From contig MPDF01000019.1 of assembly GCA_001874365.1 (NCBI GenBank), forward strand, positions 1 through 37,550: a stretch of DNA of 37,550 nt, read 5' to 3'. The notes beneath the pieces are model-generated. The model worked only from the letters and a program-made list of their open reading frames with translations, ran no database searches and had not been told where the DNA came from. Source of the DNA: Gammaproteobacteria bacterium MedPE (lineage in GTDB: Bacteria > Pseudomonadota > Gammaproteobacteria > Enterobacterales > Psychrobiaceae). A program made the position numbers and the translations under genes. Shown one piece after another: positions 9,200 through 17,840 of the stretch (the first letter of the stretch is position 1; each line of letters opens with the position of its first letter).

Positions 9200-9230
9200 A
9201 GCGCCATCAGTGATGGCGCTATCAATTTTT
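9200..9230. terminator. Bidirectional terminator between hydrolase and bdhA
   Basis: AGCGCCATC (9200-9208) and GATGGCGCT (9212-9220) form a 9-bp stem with a 3-base loop. ATCAATTTTT follows on the + strand and an AT-rich tract lies on the other side. It sits between two convergent stop codons. Confidence 0.8.
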
Positions 9231-9236
9231 AATGTC

Positions 9237-10019
9237 TTACTGTGCCGTCCACGCACCGTCCATCGGCAGAGCTGAACCCGTAATTCCCTTCGCGCCATCA
9301 CTACATAAGAATAGAATAAACTCACCAATCTGACGAGGATCGGCCATGCTTGGTAGTGGTTGTTTGGCGGTGATGAGTTTGTATTGCGCTTCATCAAAGC
9401 TAACGCCATCTTTCTCGGCAATGTCTGTAATTTGTTGACCAATAAGCGGCGTATCAACCCAGCCGGGACAAATTGAATTAACAGTAATACCATCTTCAGC
9501 ACTTTCCAATGCAACAACCTTCGTTAAACCAACAATACCGTGTTTGGCGGCACAATAGGCGGCTTTGTTTTTAGAGCCAACTAAACCATGCACTGAGGCG
9601 ATATTGATGATGCGTCCCCATTTTTTTTCAGTCATCGTCGGTAAACATTGTTGAATAGTGTGAAATGAAGAGGTTAGGTTGATGGCGATAATGTCATTCC
9701 ATTTTTGTGTTGGAAAAGTCGCTGAGCATTCGGTGTGCTGAATACCGGCGTTGTTAACTAGGATGTCGATGCTACCGAGTGCATTCGCACCTTGCAGCAT
9801 AAAGTCGCTGATGGCTTGCGGATCGCGTAAGTCAGCATTACTAAAGAAAGCCTTGATATCATACTTACTTTCAAACTCAGTCACTAAGGCTGCGCCATCT
9901 TGTTCATTCATCAATCCATGTAGCATAAGATGAATGCCTTTTTCTGCTAAAACATGAGCTGCGGCAAGTCCGATGCCGCTGGTTGAGCCGGTAATAAGCG
10001 CGACTTTATTTGATAACAT
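9237..10019 (-). CDS. bdhA: D-3-hydroxybutyrate dehydrogenase (SDR family)
   Basis: NAD-dependent short-chain dehydrogenase that would oxidise 3-hydroxybutyrate to acetoacetate (EC 1.1.1.30). From the ATG at 10019 it is 260 residues, the usual length. It has the cofactor motif TGSTSGIG (10-17), NNAG (89-92), catalytic S142, Y155 and K159 (YCAAK), and PGWVDTPL. The C-terminus MDGAWTAQ closely matches the GGWTAQ ending typical of this enzyme. The frame is open to 10136, but the upstream residues do not fit an SDR start, and a GGAG Shine-Dalgarno lies 9 bases before 10019. The product would feed acetyl-CoA metabolism, which fits the nearby CrbSR pair. It is divergent from the cytochrome b561 operon and convergent with the esterase. 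Confidence 0.92.
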   Translation of the reverse strand: MLSNKVALITGSTSGIGLAAAHVLAEKGIHLMLHGLMNEQDGAALVTEFESKYDIKAFFSNADLRDPQAISDFMLQGANALGSIDILVNNAGIQHTECSATFPTQKWNDIIAINLTSSFHTIQQCLPTMTEKKWGRIINIASVHGLVGSKNKAAYCAAKHGIVGLTKVVALESAEDGITVNSICPGWVDTPLIGQQITDIAEKDGVSFDEAQYKLITAKQPLPSMADPRQIGEFILFLCSDGAKGITGSALPMDGAWTAQ

Positions 10020-10243
10020 GACGAGTGTCTCCATTAAAATAATTAGGCTTAGCCTACCATATGAAAGGTTGGCTGCCTTGTGTACCAAAGTACCGTTTAT
10101 TTTTAATCTCACTGTGCTTTCGGCATAAATACTCAAGCATCTTCATATTGCTTGGATATAGGCCACAAATTGTTCACGTTGGTGTCACACTGTTGCACTT
10201 AAAATAGCGCTGATAATTAAAATAGCAATGAGCGTAATAGAAG

Positions 10244-10804
10244 ATGAATGATACTAAACAAAAATTAAGTCCGACTTCGATTTTTCTCCATTGGATAGTG
10301 GCCGTAACCATTATCGGCTTATTAGCTTTGGGGATTTACATGGAAGAAAACGAGGCTTACCAATTTTATGATCTGCATAAATCAATTGGCGCATTAATTT
10401 TTCTGGTGATAATAGTGCGTGTTGTATGGCGGATTAAACAAGGGTGGCCAGAGCCTGCTAGTGAGTATAAAAAGATTGAGCATCTGATGTCGAAAGTGGT
10501 TCATTATGTACTGCTAATCGGCTCTGTGATTATTCCAATGTCAGGTTTGATGATGACATGGGGCGGTGGGCATGAGCTGGCAGTCTTTGGTGTAGAGATT
10601 TGGGGTCCCAATCATGATCCTGCATCACCAGAAGACACAATGGTACGTAGTGAGGCTATTAGTGGCTTAGGTCATCAACTGCACGGTCTTATTAGTAATA
10701 TTGTTATTGCCGCTATTGTGCTGCATGTTGTCGGTGCATTTAAACATCATATTGTTGATAAAGATTCCACACTTAAAAGAATGTTAGGAAAGTCCTCATC
10801 ATGA
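10244..10804 (+). CDS. Cytochrome b561 family membrane protein
   Basis: Inner-membrane di-haem b cytochrome of 186 residues that would pass electrons from the quinol pool. Four helices are visible (about 13-32, 45-63, 84-104, 143-165). Candidate haem-ligand histidines are H16 (FLHW), H45 (DLHKSIG), H87, H144/H147 (GHQLHG) and H161, matching the prokaryotic CybB-type b561. The insert between helices 3 and 4 (about 108-140) is predicted periplasmic. The ATG at 10244 has only a weak purine-rich Shine-Dalgarno. The stop overlaps the next start in ATGA, so the gene is coupled to the exported NTF2-like protein. Its physiological donor and acceptor are unknown. Confidence 0.9.
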   Translation: MNDTKQKLSPTSIFLHWIVAVTIIGLLALGIYMEENEAYQFYDLHKSIGALIFLVIIVRVVWRIKQGWPEPASEYKKIEHLMSKVVHYVLLIGSVIIPMSGLMMTWGGGHELAVFGVEIWGPNHDPASPEDTMVRSEAISGLGHQLHGLISNIVIAAIVLHVVGAFKHHIVDKDSTLKRMLGKSSS

Positions 10805-11232
10805 AGCCATGTGTTCAATTAGTAATAGCAGCGATATTATGTGCTCTTGCCTTTTCAGCAACGACAAAAGAGTCGAAAAGTGTTGCTGCCGTAAAGCAGG
10901 TTATTGCGTTGTACACGCAGGGGACTTTTGAGGGCGATACCGATAAACTTAATCGTGCTTTTCATCCTGATGCCGTGATGAATGGCTCGCTACGCGGTAA
11001 GATGGTGCTAGCCACACCAAAACGTTTTATTGAGAGTATGGGGAAGCTAAAACTCAATACTACGGGGGCTCAATACAACGCTAACATTACGCATATTGAA
11101 GTAGACGGAAAGGTCGCCACGGTAACGCTTAAAGAGACGGGGCTTGGTAAATCAAGCTTTACTAACTTCTTCCATTTAATTGATGATGGCAGCGGCTGGA
11201 AGATTATTAGTAAGGCATTTCAAAGCCACTAA
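10801..11232 (+). CDS. Exported NTF2-like (putative lumazine-binding type) protein
   Basis: Small protein of 143 residues with an N-terminal signal peptide (about 1-19, hydrophobic LVIAAILCALAFSA). The rest has the cone-shaped NTF2-like fold pattern: an opening helix (VKQVIALYTQGTFEGD), a FHPDAVMNGSLRGK segment, and a terminal strand (FHLIDDGSGWKIISKAFQSH). This resembles the putative lumazine-binding group (Lumazine_bd_2), where the name is historical and no ligand is established. It is translated together with cytochrome b561 through an ATGA overlap, so it probably acts in the periplasm with that cytochrome or its substrate. Real function unknown. Confidence 0.82.
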   Translation: MKPCVQLVIAAILCALAFSATTKESKSVAAVKQVIALYTQGTFEGDTDKLNRAFHPDAVMNGSLRGKMVLATPKRFIESMGKLKLNTTGAQYNANITHIEVDGKVATVTLKETGLGKSSFTNFFHLIDDGSGWKIISKAFQSH

Positions 11233-11258
11233 TTTGAAAGCGAGTTATCGTTGAAATA

Positions 11259-11288
11259 AAAAGGGAGCTGTAATTACAGCTCCCTTTT
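11259..11288. terminator. Perfectly symmetric bidirectional terminator
   Basis: A 30-base perfect palindrome: arms AAAAGGGAGCTGTAA and TTACAGCTCCCTTTT. With an A-run on one side and a T-run on the other, it serves both the NTF2-like gene (+) and the amylase gene (-). Confidence 0.9.
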
Positions 11289-11296
11289 GGTTAATG

Positions 11297-12706
11297 CTAT
11301 TCCATTAACCACATGCGCGCACTACGCGCTGGTAGATAGAATTTATGCCATTGGCTAGACACGTTTTGTACGTCATTGCTTAGCACATCACGGTAATTGC
11401 GGTGCCAATACAGATTATCTGTCGCCGTATTCACCCACACATCTTGGCCATTGCCACATTTATTAATACCAACGACTCCCACGTGATCACGTTTAAATAA
11501 AATCATACAATCATTGTGATTAATCACCTGCATGCCACGGCCTTGCGTGCCATTGTGGAACTTGAGCATGCCTTTGATATCGTCGCGTTTGTAGAAGTCT
11601 ACCCAGCGGTTGTCGCCACTTTCGTTGTGATCAGAATACACCAATGGCAAACCACCATCACGACCAAAGATATAAGCATTTGCTAACTTCTCATCCGTTG
11701 GCTCCATGATTTGATGGCGGAAGCCTTGGTTTAGCGGAATATCATGAGTCACACTGAAGGTGATCGCGCGGTGACCCGCTAATGCTTGGCCATAAGCACC
11801 CGGATCAACTAATAAGTTCATTGAGCCACCGAACTTAAAAGCATTAAACATCTGGTTAAATAACGGGAAGTCATAAGCTGCATGCCCGGTATCATTAAGG
11901 TAAGGCACTAAGAAGTTGTCGTAATCGCCATGACCAGCGCCGCCTAGGGTAATGATTTCACCAAAGACATGAACATTGGCTTTAATTTCAGGCGTAAATA
12001 CTGCGTTGATATGATAATTCGTCATGTGCTTTGCAGCATCGACACGAAAACCAGTTACGCCAAATGATTTTAATTTGTTGATGTAAAGTTTTTGCTGTTC
12101 AACAACCCAGTTATTGGCATCGAGATCGGGTAACCCCGGATCGCCATTGCCACCGCATAAACGCAGTGTTTGTACTTGGTGAACATTGGTGTAATCAGTA
12201 ATACAGCCCGGCGCTTGGAAATCATGCGCGGCTAAGAAATTATCAGTGATGTCACCAAATAACTTAATGCTTTCAGACAACGTTGGCGTTGCGGCGTATT
12301 CTGCAAGTACAGCGGCACCCGGATAATTTAAATCACTGCGCTGCGATGCTTCATTAGCCATGTGGTTGAAAACGATATCAGCATAGGTTTCAACACCTTT
12401 GCTTTTTAGCGCGTTAACCATGGCTTTAAAGTCGTTGGTATCACCTAGTGGGTTATCGATAACGCGAATATCTTGAGGTTGATAACGTGCCCACCATTGA
12501 TCGCCTGTCGACTTATAAGCTGGTGAAACTAGTACTTTCTTGTAACCAAGGTCGGCGATTTCTTGCGCTTTTTGCGCAACTTCATCATATTCCCAGTTAA
12601 AGGCATGCAAGATAGTATCGGCGGATGCTGTGTTAGACGTCACAGCAGTAGTAAGGGCAATTGCGCTGACGGCTATTGCTTTTTTAAAGGTTGATTGTAT
12701 GTTCAT
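11297..12706 (-). CDS. Secreted alpha-amylase, glycoside hydrolase family 13
   Basis: Extracellular or periplasmic endo-amylase of 469 residues, hydrolysing alpha-1,4 glucan. The signal peptide is about 1-29, with a cut after SNTASA. The four GH13 regions are visible: I DIVFNH (110-115), II GFRVDAAKH with nucleophile D223, III VFGEI with acid/base E250, and IV VTHD with D322. The (beta/alpha)8 barrel starts at LHAFNW and SPAYKS, and QWWARYQP is typical of proteobacterial amylases. A C-terminal beta domain runs from about 375. Four or more Cys may form disulfides. A LacI-type palindrome lies 107 bases upstream of the start (12813-12826) and recurs before the sugar carrier at 20422, so maltodextrin-responsive control is likely. 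Confidence 0.93.
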   Translation of the reverse strand: MNIQSTFKKAIAVSAIALTTAVTSNTASADTILHAFNWEYDEVAQKAQEIADLGYKKVLVSPAYKSTGDQWWARYQPQDIRVIDNPLGDTNDFKAMVNALKSKGVETYADIVFNHMANEASQRSDLNYPGAAVLAEYAATPTLSESIKLFGDITDNFLAAHDFQAPGCITDYTNVHQVQTLRLCGGNGDPGLPDLDANNWVVEQQKLYINKLKSFGVTGFRVDAAKHMTNYHINAVFTPEIKANVHVFGEIITLGGAGHGDYDNFLVPYLNDTGHAAYDFPLFNQMFNAFKFGGSMNLLVDPGAYGQALAGHRAITFSVTHDIPLNQGFRHQIMEPTDEKLANAYIFGRDGGLPLVYSDHNESGDNRWVDFYKRDDIKGMLKFHNGTQGRGMQVINHNDCMILFKRDHVGVVGINKCGNGQDVWVNTATDNLYWHRNYRDVLSNDVQNVSSQWHKFYLPARSARMWLME

Positions 12707-12812
12707 TAGCTTACCTGTATTAGGGAATTATTATTATTTTCCAATGAATATTAAGCAGTATATTGCTTAACGAATCGATGTTTACATATTTTTAACAATT
12801 GGCGTTAGTGTA

Positions 12813-12826
12813 TGCATACGTATTCA
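12813..12826. promoter_or_regulatory. LacI-type operator upstream of alpha-amylase (MalR-like)
   Basis: TGCATACGTATTCA is a near-perfect even palindrome around a central CG, the usual LacI/GalR-family form. It differs at 2 of 14 positions from the site at 20335-20348 before the SLC45-type carrier. The regulator itself is not in the window. Confidence 0.65.
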
Positions 12827-12905
12827 GTAATTGTTTTTATAACATGGGGTTATAAACTAAGGTTGTTAAAGAATAACTTGATGAGTTTGATATTGTTGAG
12901 GAAAT

Positions 12906-12936
12906 AAAAAAACCGATACTAATTCGTATCGGTTTT
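12906..12936 (-). terminator. Rho-independent terminator of ybiT
   Basis: AAAACCGATAC (12909-12919) pairs with GTATCGGTTTT (12926-12936) around a 6-base loop. Read on the - strand, a T-run follows the stem 20 bases after the ybiT stop. Confidence 0.88.
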
Positions 12937-12955
12937 AAGAAGAGGTAGGTGAATA

Positions 12956-14551
12956 TTATTTAGCGGCTTCTTTTGCGGCTAAGAACTCATCGTAAGTACC
13001 ACGGAAATCGTTGATGCCTTTTGGCGTAATTTCAAAAATGCGCGTTGCAAGCGATGATACGAATTCACGGTCATGTGATACGAAGAACAAGGTACCTGGA
13101 TAATTTTCTAACGCCAAGTTAATTGATTCGATAGATTCCATATCTAAGTGATTGGTTGGTTCATCCATTAACAATACATTTGGTTTTTGCATCATTAATT
13201 TACCGAATAACATACGACCTTGCTCACCACCAGAAATCACTTTAACTGATTTACCGATATCATTTTGTGAGAACAATAGACGACCTAAGATGCCGCGTAC
13301 AGATTGCTCGTCATCGCCTGGTTGCATCCACTGTGCCATCCAATCGAATAACGTCATATCGTTTTCAAATTCATGTGAGTGGTCTTGCGCGTAGTAACCA
13401 ATGTTCGCATTTTCAGACCAGTTAACGTCACCTGCTGTTGCTTCAAGATCGCCTTGTAAAATACGAATCAAGCTGGTTTTACCTGCACCATTTTGACCGA
13501 TAATTGCAATACGCTCACCCACTTCGGTGATCATGTCAAAGTCTTTAAATAGTGTTAAATCATCGAAGGTTTTGTTCAAGCCTTCAACTGTGATTGCATT
13601 ACGGTACAGTTGTTTCTCTTGCTCAAAACGAATGTATGGTGAAATACGACTCGATACTTTCACTTCAGCCAATTGAATCTTGTCAATTTGCTTGGCACGA
13701 GAAGTTGCTTGTTTAGCTTTTGATGCATTAGCAGAGAAGCGAGATACGAAAGATTGTAATTCTGCAATTTGTGCTTTCTTCTTCGCATTGTCAGACATTA
13801 GCTGTTCACGCGCTTGCGTTGCAGCCGTCATGTATTCGTCGTAGTTCCCTGGGAATACTGACATTTCACCGTAATCTAAATCAGCCATGTGGCTACATAC
13901 TGAGTTTAAGAAGTGACGATCATGCGAGATAATTACCATGGTAGATTTTCGCTCGTTAAGTACGTCCTCTAGCCATTTGATGGTATCGATATCCAAGTTA
14001 TTCGTTGGCTCGTCAAGGAGTAAAATATCAGGATCAGAGAATAGCGCTTGTGCCAACAGCACGCGCAGTTTCCAACCTGGAGCAACTTCAGACATTGGGC
14101 CGTAGTGAAGCGCTTCTTCAATACCAACGCCTAGCAATAATTCTCCAGCACGTGCTTCTGCGCTGTAACCGTCCATTTCAGCGAACTGTGTTTCTAAATC
14201 AGCAACACGCATACCGTCTTCTTCGCTCATCTCAGGGTCAGCGTAAATACGGTCACGTTCTTCTTTCACAGCCCACATTTCTTTGTGACCCATAATTACG
14301 GTATCGATGACGTTGAATTCTTCAAACGCAAACTGATCTTGATGCAGTTTACCAACACGTTCATCAGTATCGACAGAAACGTTACCTGATGACGGTGTTA
14401 AATCGCCGGTTAAGATTTTCATAAACGTTGACTTACCACAGCCGTTTGCGCCGATAAGACCGTAACGGTTGCCGTTGCCAAATTTAACAGAAATGTTTTC
14501 AAACAAAGGCTTGGCGCCAAATTGCATGGTGATATTAGCGGTAGTAATCAA
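12956..14551 (-). CDS. ybiT: ABC-F family ATPase YbiT
   Basis: Soluble ribosome-associated ABC-F ATPase of 531 residues, with two nucleotide-binding domains and no membrane segment. Domain 1 has Walker [10 protein letters not shown] and Walker [10 protein letters not shown]. The linker (about 240-300) has the [20 protein letters not shown] stretch. Domain 2 has [14 protein letters not shown] and [11 protein letters not shown]. Length and sequence are very close to Escherichia coli YbiT along the whole chain (for example [34 protein letters not shown]). ABC-F proteins act at the ribosomal E site on stalled or slow complexes; the particular role of YbiT is less well known. It is a single gene with its own terminator. 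Confidence 0.96.
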   Translation of the reverse strand: MITTANITMQFGAKPLFENISVKFGNGNRYGLIGANGCGKSTFMKILTGDLTPSSGNVSVDTDERVGKLHQDQFAFEEFNVIDTVIMGHKEMWAVKEERDRIYADPEMSEEDGMRVADLETQFAEMDGYSAEARAGELLLGVGIEEALHYGPMSEVAPGWKLRVLLAQALFSDPDILLLDEPTNNLDIDTIKWLEDVLNERKSTMVIISHDRHFLNSVCSHMADLDYGEMSVFPGNYDEYMTAATQAREQLMSDNAKKKAQIAELQSFVSRFSANASKAKQATSRAKQIDKIQLAEVKVSSRISPYIRFEQEKQLYRNAITVEGLNKTFDDLTLFKDFDMITEVGERIAIIGQNGAGKTSLIRILQGDLEATAGDVNWSENANIGYYAQDHSHEFENDMTLFDWMAQWMQPGDDEQSVRGILGRLLFSQNDIGKSVKVISGGEQGRMLFGKLMMQKPNVLLMDEPTNHLDMESIESINLALENYPGTLFFVSHDREFVSSLATRIFEITPKGINDFRGTYDEFLAAKEAAK

Positions 14552-14856
14552 AGTTAGATTCTCTTTAATAATAAAATTTAGGGATTTTATCGAGCACTAA
14601 GGCCGATAAAAAAGCGGCATATTTTAACCTGTTGAAGGGTTTATTGCTATCACTGTTTGTGTGATCGTGGTGGCAGGGTAGGAGAACGAACTATTCTCAC
14701 GTGACTGAGGTTATATCATCGTTGAAAATGCTGCTTGGACAAGGATTGTATCCGTTTGTATCAATAGACTAATGCATTGCTACAAACCGTAACTGAACCA
14801 TAATGTTTGTTTGTATAGAGTTTGAATAAACCTCCACCATTAAAGTAAGGATTCGA
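14552..14856. other. Intergenic region between ybiT and the metalloprotease
   Basis: A divergent promoter region of 305 bases, AT-rich, with no credible gene. The only structure is a weak inverted repeat, GAGAA...TTCTC near 14682-14698. AAGTAAGGA just before 14857 is the protease Shine-Dalgarno. No recognisable operator was found. Confidence 0.6.
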
Positions 14857-17463
14857 ATGAAATATTCTTTGTTAAGCACGGCGTTATTAATGACATTATC
14901 TTCAAGTATTCATGTGAAGGCAGATACTAAGGTAACCAACTTTCCGCAATGGTCACATTCGAGTTTTCAGGCGTCGGAAGAACAACGAGTTACTAATAAG
15001 GTGAGTGAAGGTTATCGCTCTACGATCGATTTTTCAGATCTTAACCAAAACTTGTTATCCGCTAACGATGCGGTAGTTGTGAGCTTGCCTTTGCCAAATG
15101 GTGAATTGGTTAACTTTCGATTGACCCCAACGCTGACAATGGCACCTGATTTAGCGGCTCGTTATCCTTCTATTAAAACATTCTCTGGCGTGCAAATTGA
15201 TAATCCCGAAAATAAAGGGAATTTTGATGTTACTCCTCATGGTTTTCACGGATTCTTTCGACTTAATGGGCAAGATGTTTTTATTGAGCCACAATTTTTA
15301 GCGAACAATGAAGAATACGTTAGCTATTACAAAAAAGATGCATTGTCATTAAATGCCAACTCAGTGAATAAGCGCCTGCCGCCGATTAAGAAGCTAGCGC
15401 ACAACGACTCATTTGAGCGTGTTAGCTACTATAAGAAATCGTCCTCTACGTTGAGGACTTACCGCATTGCAGTAGCAGCTGACGGTGAATACACGGCATT
15501 TCATGGTGGAACCAAAGAGTTAGGTTTAGCTGCTGTAGTCACGATGATTAATCGTATTAATGAGGTTTATGAGCGTGATTTAGCGATTAAATTAGAGCTA
15601 GTTGCCGACAATGACAAGATAATTTATACCAATGCAGCAACAGATCCCTACGCCAATGATGATACTGATATAGATAAAAATACCAGCGTGTTAGACAAAG
15701 AGATTGGTAACGATAATTATGATATTGGCCACATTGTTGGCACGGGTGGCGGTGGTGTTGCTGGATTTGGGGTGGTGTGTGACGCTTCGGCAAAAGGCGA
15801 AGGCCTAACGGGGTCAGATCAGCCGACGGGAGATGCATTTTTTATCGATTTCGTCGCACATGAAATTGGTCATCAATTTAGGGCTGATCACACATTTAAT
15901 GGGGCGAGTGGTTCATGTGAAGACAATAGAGAAAACTTGAGCAGTTATGAACCTGGCAGTGCTTCGTCGATAATGGGCTATGCAGGGTTGTGCGATGGTC
16001 AAAACCTCCAAGACAATTCAGATCCTTATTTCCATACCCACTCGATTTCTCAAATTAGTCAATTTGTCGCCAGTGGCGGTGGTAGTCAATGTGGTCAAAG
16101 TACTGACAATGGTAATAAAGCGCCCGTTGTTGATGCGGGTAATGATTTTATCATTCCTTCAAGCACACCGTTCAAGCTCTCTGGCAGTGCTACTGATGCC
16201 GATCTAGATACACTGAGTTATAGCTGGGAACAATATGATTTAGGGCCGCAGAGTAACACCGCAGCACAGCAAGTAGATGATGGTAAACGGCCACTGTTTA
16301 GAACGTGGACTCCCACGGCACAGCCTGTTCGTGTATTTCCAAAGATGGCATCCATTTTGGCTAATAAACTAGAAATAGGTGAAACCTATCCAACGACTAC
16401 CAGAGAAATGAACTTTCGATTACTTACTCGTGATGGCAAGGGAGGCGTGAATTTCGATACCGTTAAAATTAATGTCATTAAAGCAGATGAAGCATTTGCT
16501 GTTATAGCACCGAATGCTGAGAGCCAATGGAGTGGTACACAGCAAAAAATACGCTGGAATGTTGCTAATACCAATCAATCGCCAATATCTTGCGCCGCTG
16601 TAGATATCACGCTGTCGCTTGATGGTGGTCAATCATTTGAGCACAAATTGGCTGAAAAGGTAGCGAATAACGGTAATTTTGATGCAAATTTACCTGTTGC
16701 TTCAACGACCAAGGCAAGAGTCAAAGTAAGTTGTAGCGACAATATCTTTTTTGCCATTAGCAATGGTAACTTTAGTATTGATGATAGTACTACCACCACT
16801 GGTTCACTTAAAATTCTCGGCGTAAAAACAGAGGTGAGTACTAATGAAGATACAGCTGTCGCATTAACGCCTTCGATGTTTAATTACCAATCAAGCCAAG
16901 CGGATAGCATTAACATTTTAGGGGGAGATAATTATCAAGTACATGATGGAAAAGTTGTGCCAAACCTTAACTTCAATGGTGAGTTGTCAGTTAAGGTATC
17001 AGGCTTAAAAGCTGGTGTTGAATCTGACATCGTAACGATAAAAATTACTGTCGTCGCCGTAAATGATAATCCTGAAGCTGGTGATGACACCGCTGAGGTA
17101 AACGAAAATTCAACATCTAACATGATTGACGTGCTGGCCAATGATAGTGATGTTGATGAGGGCGACAATTTAACCTTATCAAGTGTTAATTACTCAGGTA
17201 GTGGCACGTTAAAAATTGAAAATAACCAAATTAATTATGTGCCAGCTCAGGGTTTTTCGGGGAAAGAAAGTGCCACTTATAACGTGTCTGATTCAAACGG
17301 AGGCTCTGCTGTCGGAAATCTAATCATTACGGTTAAAGCGAACAACGTCGTTGTGCCACCTGTCGTCGACAACACGAGTAAGTCAGGCGGTAGCTTATCA
17401 GGATGGGTAATACTTTTCTTAGTTAGCGTTGTAAGTCGCGTAATGCGTCGAAAGGAGTTTTAA
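14857..17463 (+). CDS. Secreted M12B (reprolysin-like) metalloprotease with GlyGly-CTERM tail
   Basis: Exported zinc metalloprotease of 868 residues. Signal peptide about 1-22; propeptide about 23-195. The catalytic domain (about 200-410) has the metzincin site H335-E336-x-x-H339-x5-H345 (HEIGHQFRADH) and a Met-turn with M373 (SSIMGYAG). Next come a PKD/Ig-like module (about 422-545), another beta-rich region (about 546-645) and a cadherin-like repeat pair (about 650-828, with VNDNP and ENSTSNMIDVLANDSDVDEG). The C-terminus GGSLSGWVILFLV plus RRKEF matches the GlyGly-CTERM signal, which in related bacteria is processed by rhombosortase for surface delivery. No rhombosortase is in the window. 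The stop is followed after one base by the ATG of a lipoprotein gene, so they are one transcript. Confidence 0.92.
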   Translation: MKYSLLSTALLMTLSSSIHVKADTKVTNFPQWSHSSFQASEEQRVTNKVSEGYRSTIDFSDLNQNLLSANDAVVVSLPLPNGELVNFRLTPTLTMAPDLAARYPSIKTFSGVQIDNPENKGNFDVTPHGFHGFFRLNGQDVFIEPQFLANNEEYVSYYKKDALSLNANSVNKRLPPIKKLAHNDSFERVSYYKKSSSTLRTYRIAVAADGEYTAFHGGTKELGLAAVVTMINRINEVYERDLAIKLELVADNDKIIYTNAATDPYANDDTDIDKNTSVLDKEIGNDNYDIGHIVGTGGGGVAGFGVVCDASAKGEGLTGSDQPTGDAFFIDFVAHEIGHQFRADHTFNGASGSCEDNRENLSSYEPGSASSIMGYAGLCDGQNLQDNSDPYFHTHSISQISQFVASGGGSQCGQSTDNGNKAPVVDAGNDFIIPSSTPFKLSGSATDADLDTLSYSWEQYDLGPQSNTAAQQVDDGKRPLFRTWTPTAQPVRVFPKMASILANKLEIGETYPTTTREMNFRLLTRDGKGGVNFDTVKINVIKADEAFAVIAPNAESQWSGTQQKIRWNVANTNQSPISCAAVDITLSLDGGQSFEHKLAEKVANNGNFDANLPVASTTKARVKVSCSDNIFFAISNGNFSIDDSTTTTGSLKILGVKTEVSTNEDTAVALTPSMFNYQSSQADSINILGGDNYQVHDGKVVPNLNFNGELSVKVSGLKAGVESDIVTIKITVVAVNDNPEAGDDTAEVNENSTSNMIDVLANDSDVDEGDNLTLSSVNYSGSGTLKIENNQINYVPAQGFSGKESATYNVSDSNGGSAVGNLIITVKANNVVVPPVVDNTSKSGGSLSGWVILFLVSVVSRVMRRKEF

Positions 17464-17464
17464 G

Positions 17465-17818
17465 ATGAAATCATTACTGATTGCATGCTGCACGGTCTTT
17501 TTTGTTACTGGCTGTAATAGCGGTGTAAAAAAAGAAGCCAATGTTCAGTCGCTAATTCTAAATGACAATATAAAGCAAGCGCAGGCGCAAGGGGATTATC
17601 GATTGTACGCGACTAGCGGCAGACGCTTGGTCTTTCCTGGGATTGATAGTTCTAAATTTGACGAGGTTAAAGCACGTTGTGGGAAAAAATACATGCCTAA
17701 TATGGGGGATGTTGTAAAAAGTACTGAAGAAAAAAATGAGCGAGCTAAAAATTTTAAATATATGTCTTTGTTTAATAAACGTATGATTGTAGATTGTTTT
17801 AATCAGACTAACTCATAG
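17465..17818 (+). CDS. Small lipoprotein, function unknown
   Basis: A 117-residue predicted lipoprotein. A short signal peptide ends in the lipobox VTGC (C17), and residue 18 is Asn rather than Asp, suggesting outer-membrane sorting. The mature part is polar and basic, with two further Cys (KARCGKKYMP and MIVDCFN) that could form a disulfide. No family is recognised. The ATG begins one base after the protease stop, and AAAGGAG lies about 12 bases ahead inside the protease gene, so translation is probably coupled. Close linkage suggests it helps the protease or anchors it, which is inference only. Confidence 0.8.
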   Translation: MKSLLIACCTVFFVTGCNSGVKKEANVQSLILNDNIKQAQAQGDYRLYATSGRRLVFPGIDSSKFDEVKARCGKKYMPNMGDVVKSTEEKNERAKNFKYMSLFNKRMIVDCFNQTNS

Positions 17819-17840
17819 AATGCTTTGAAAGTAGAATCTT

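Noticed and set aside
10020-10136. 39-codon N-terminal extension of bdhA
   Set aside because: SDR enzymes start close before the TGxxxGIG motif; GGAG fits the ATG at 10019, and the extension would use up the divergent promoter.
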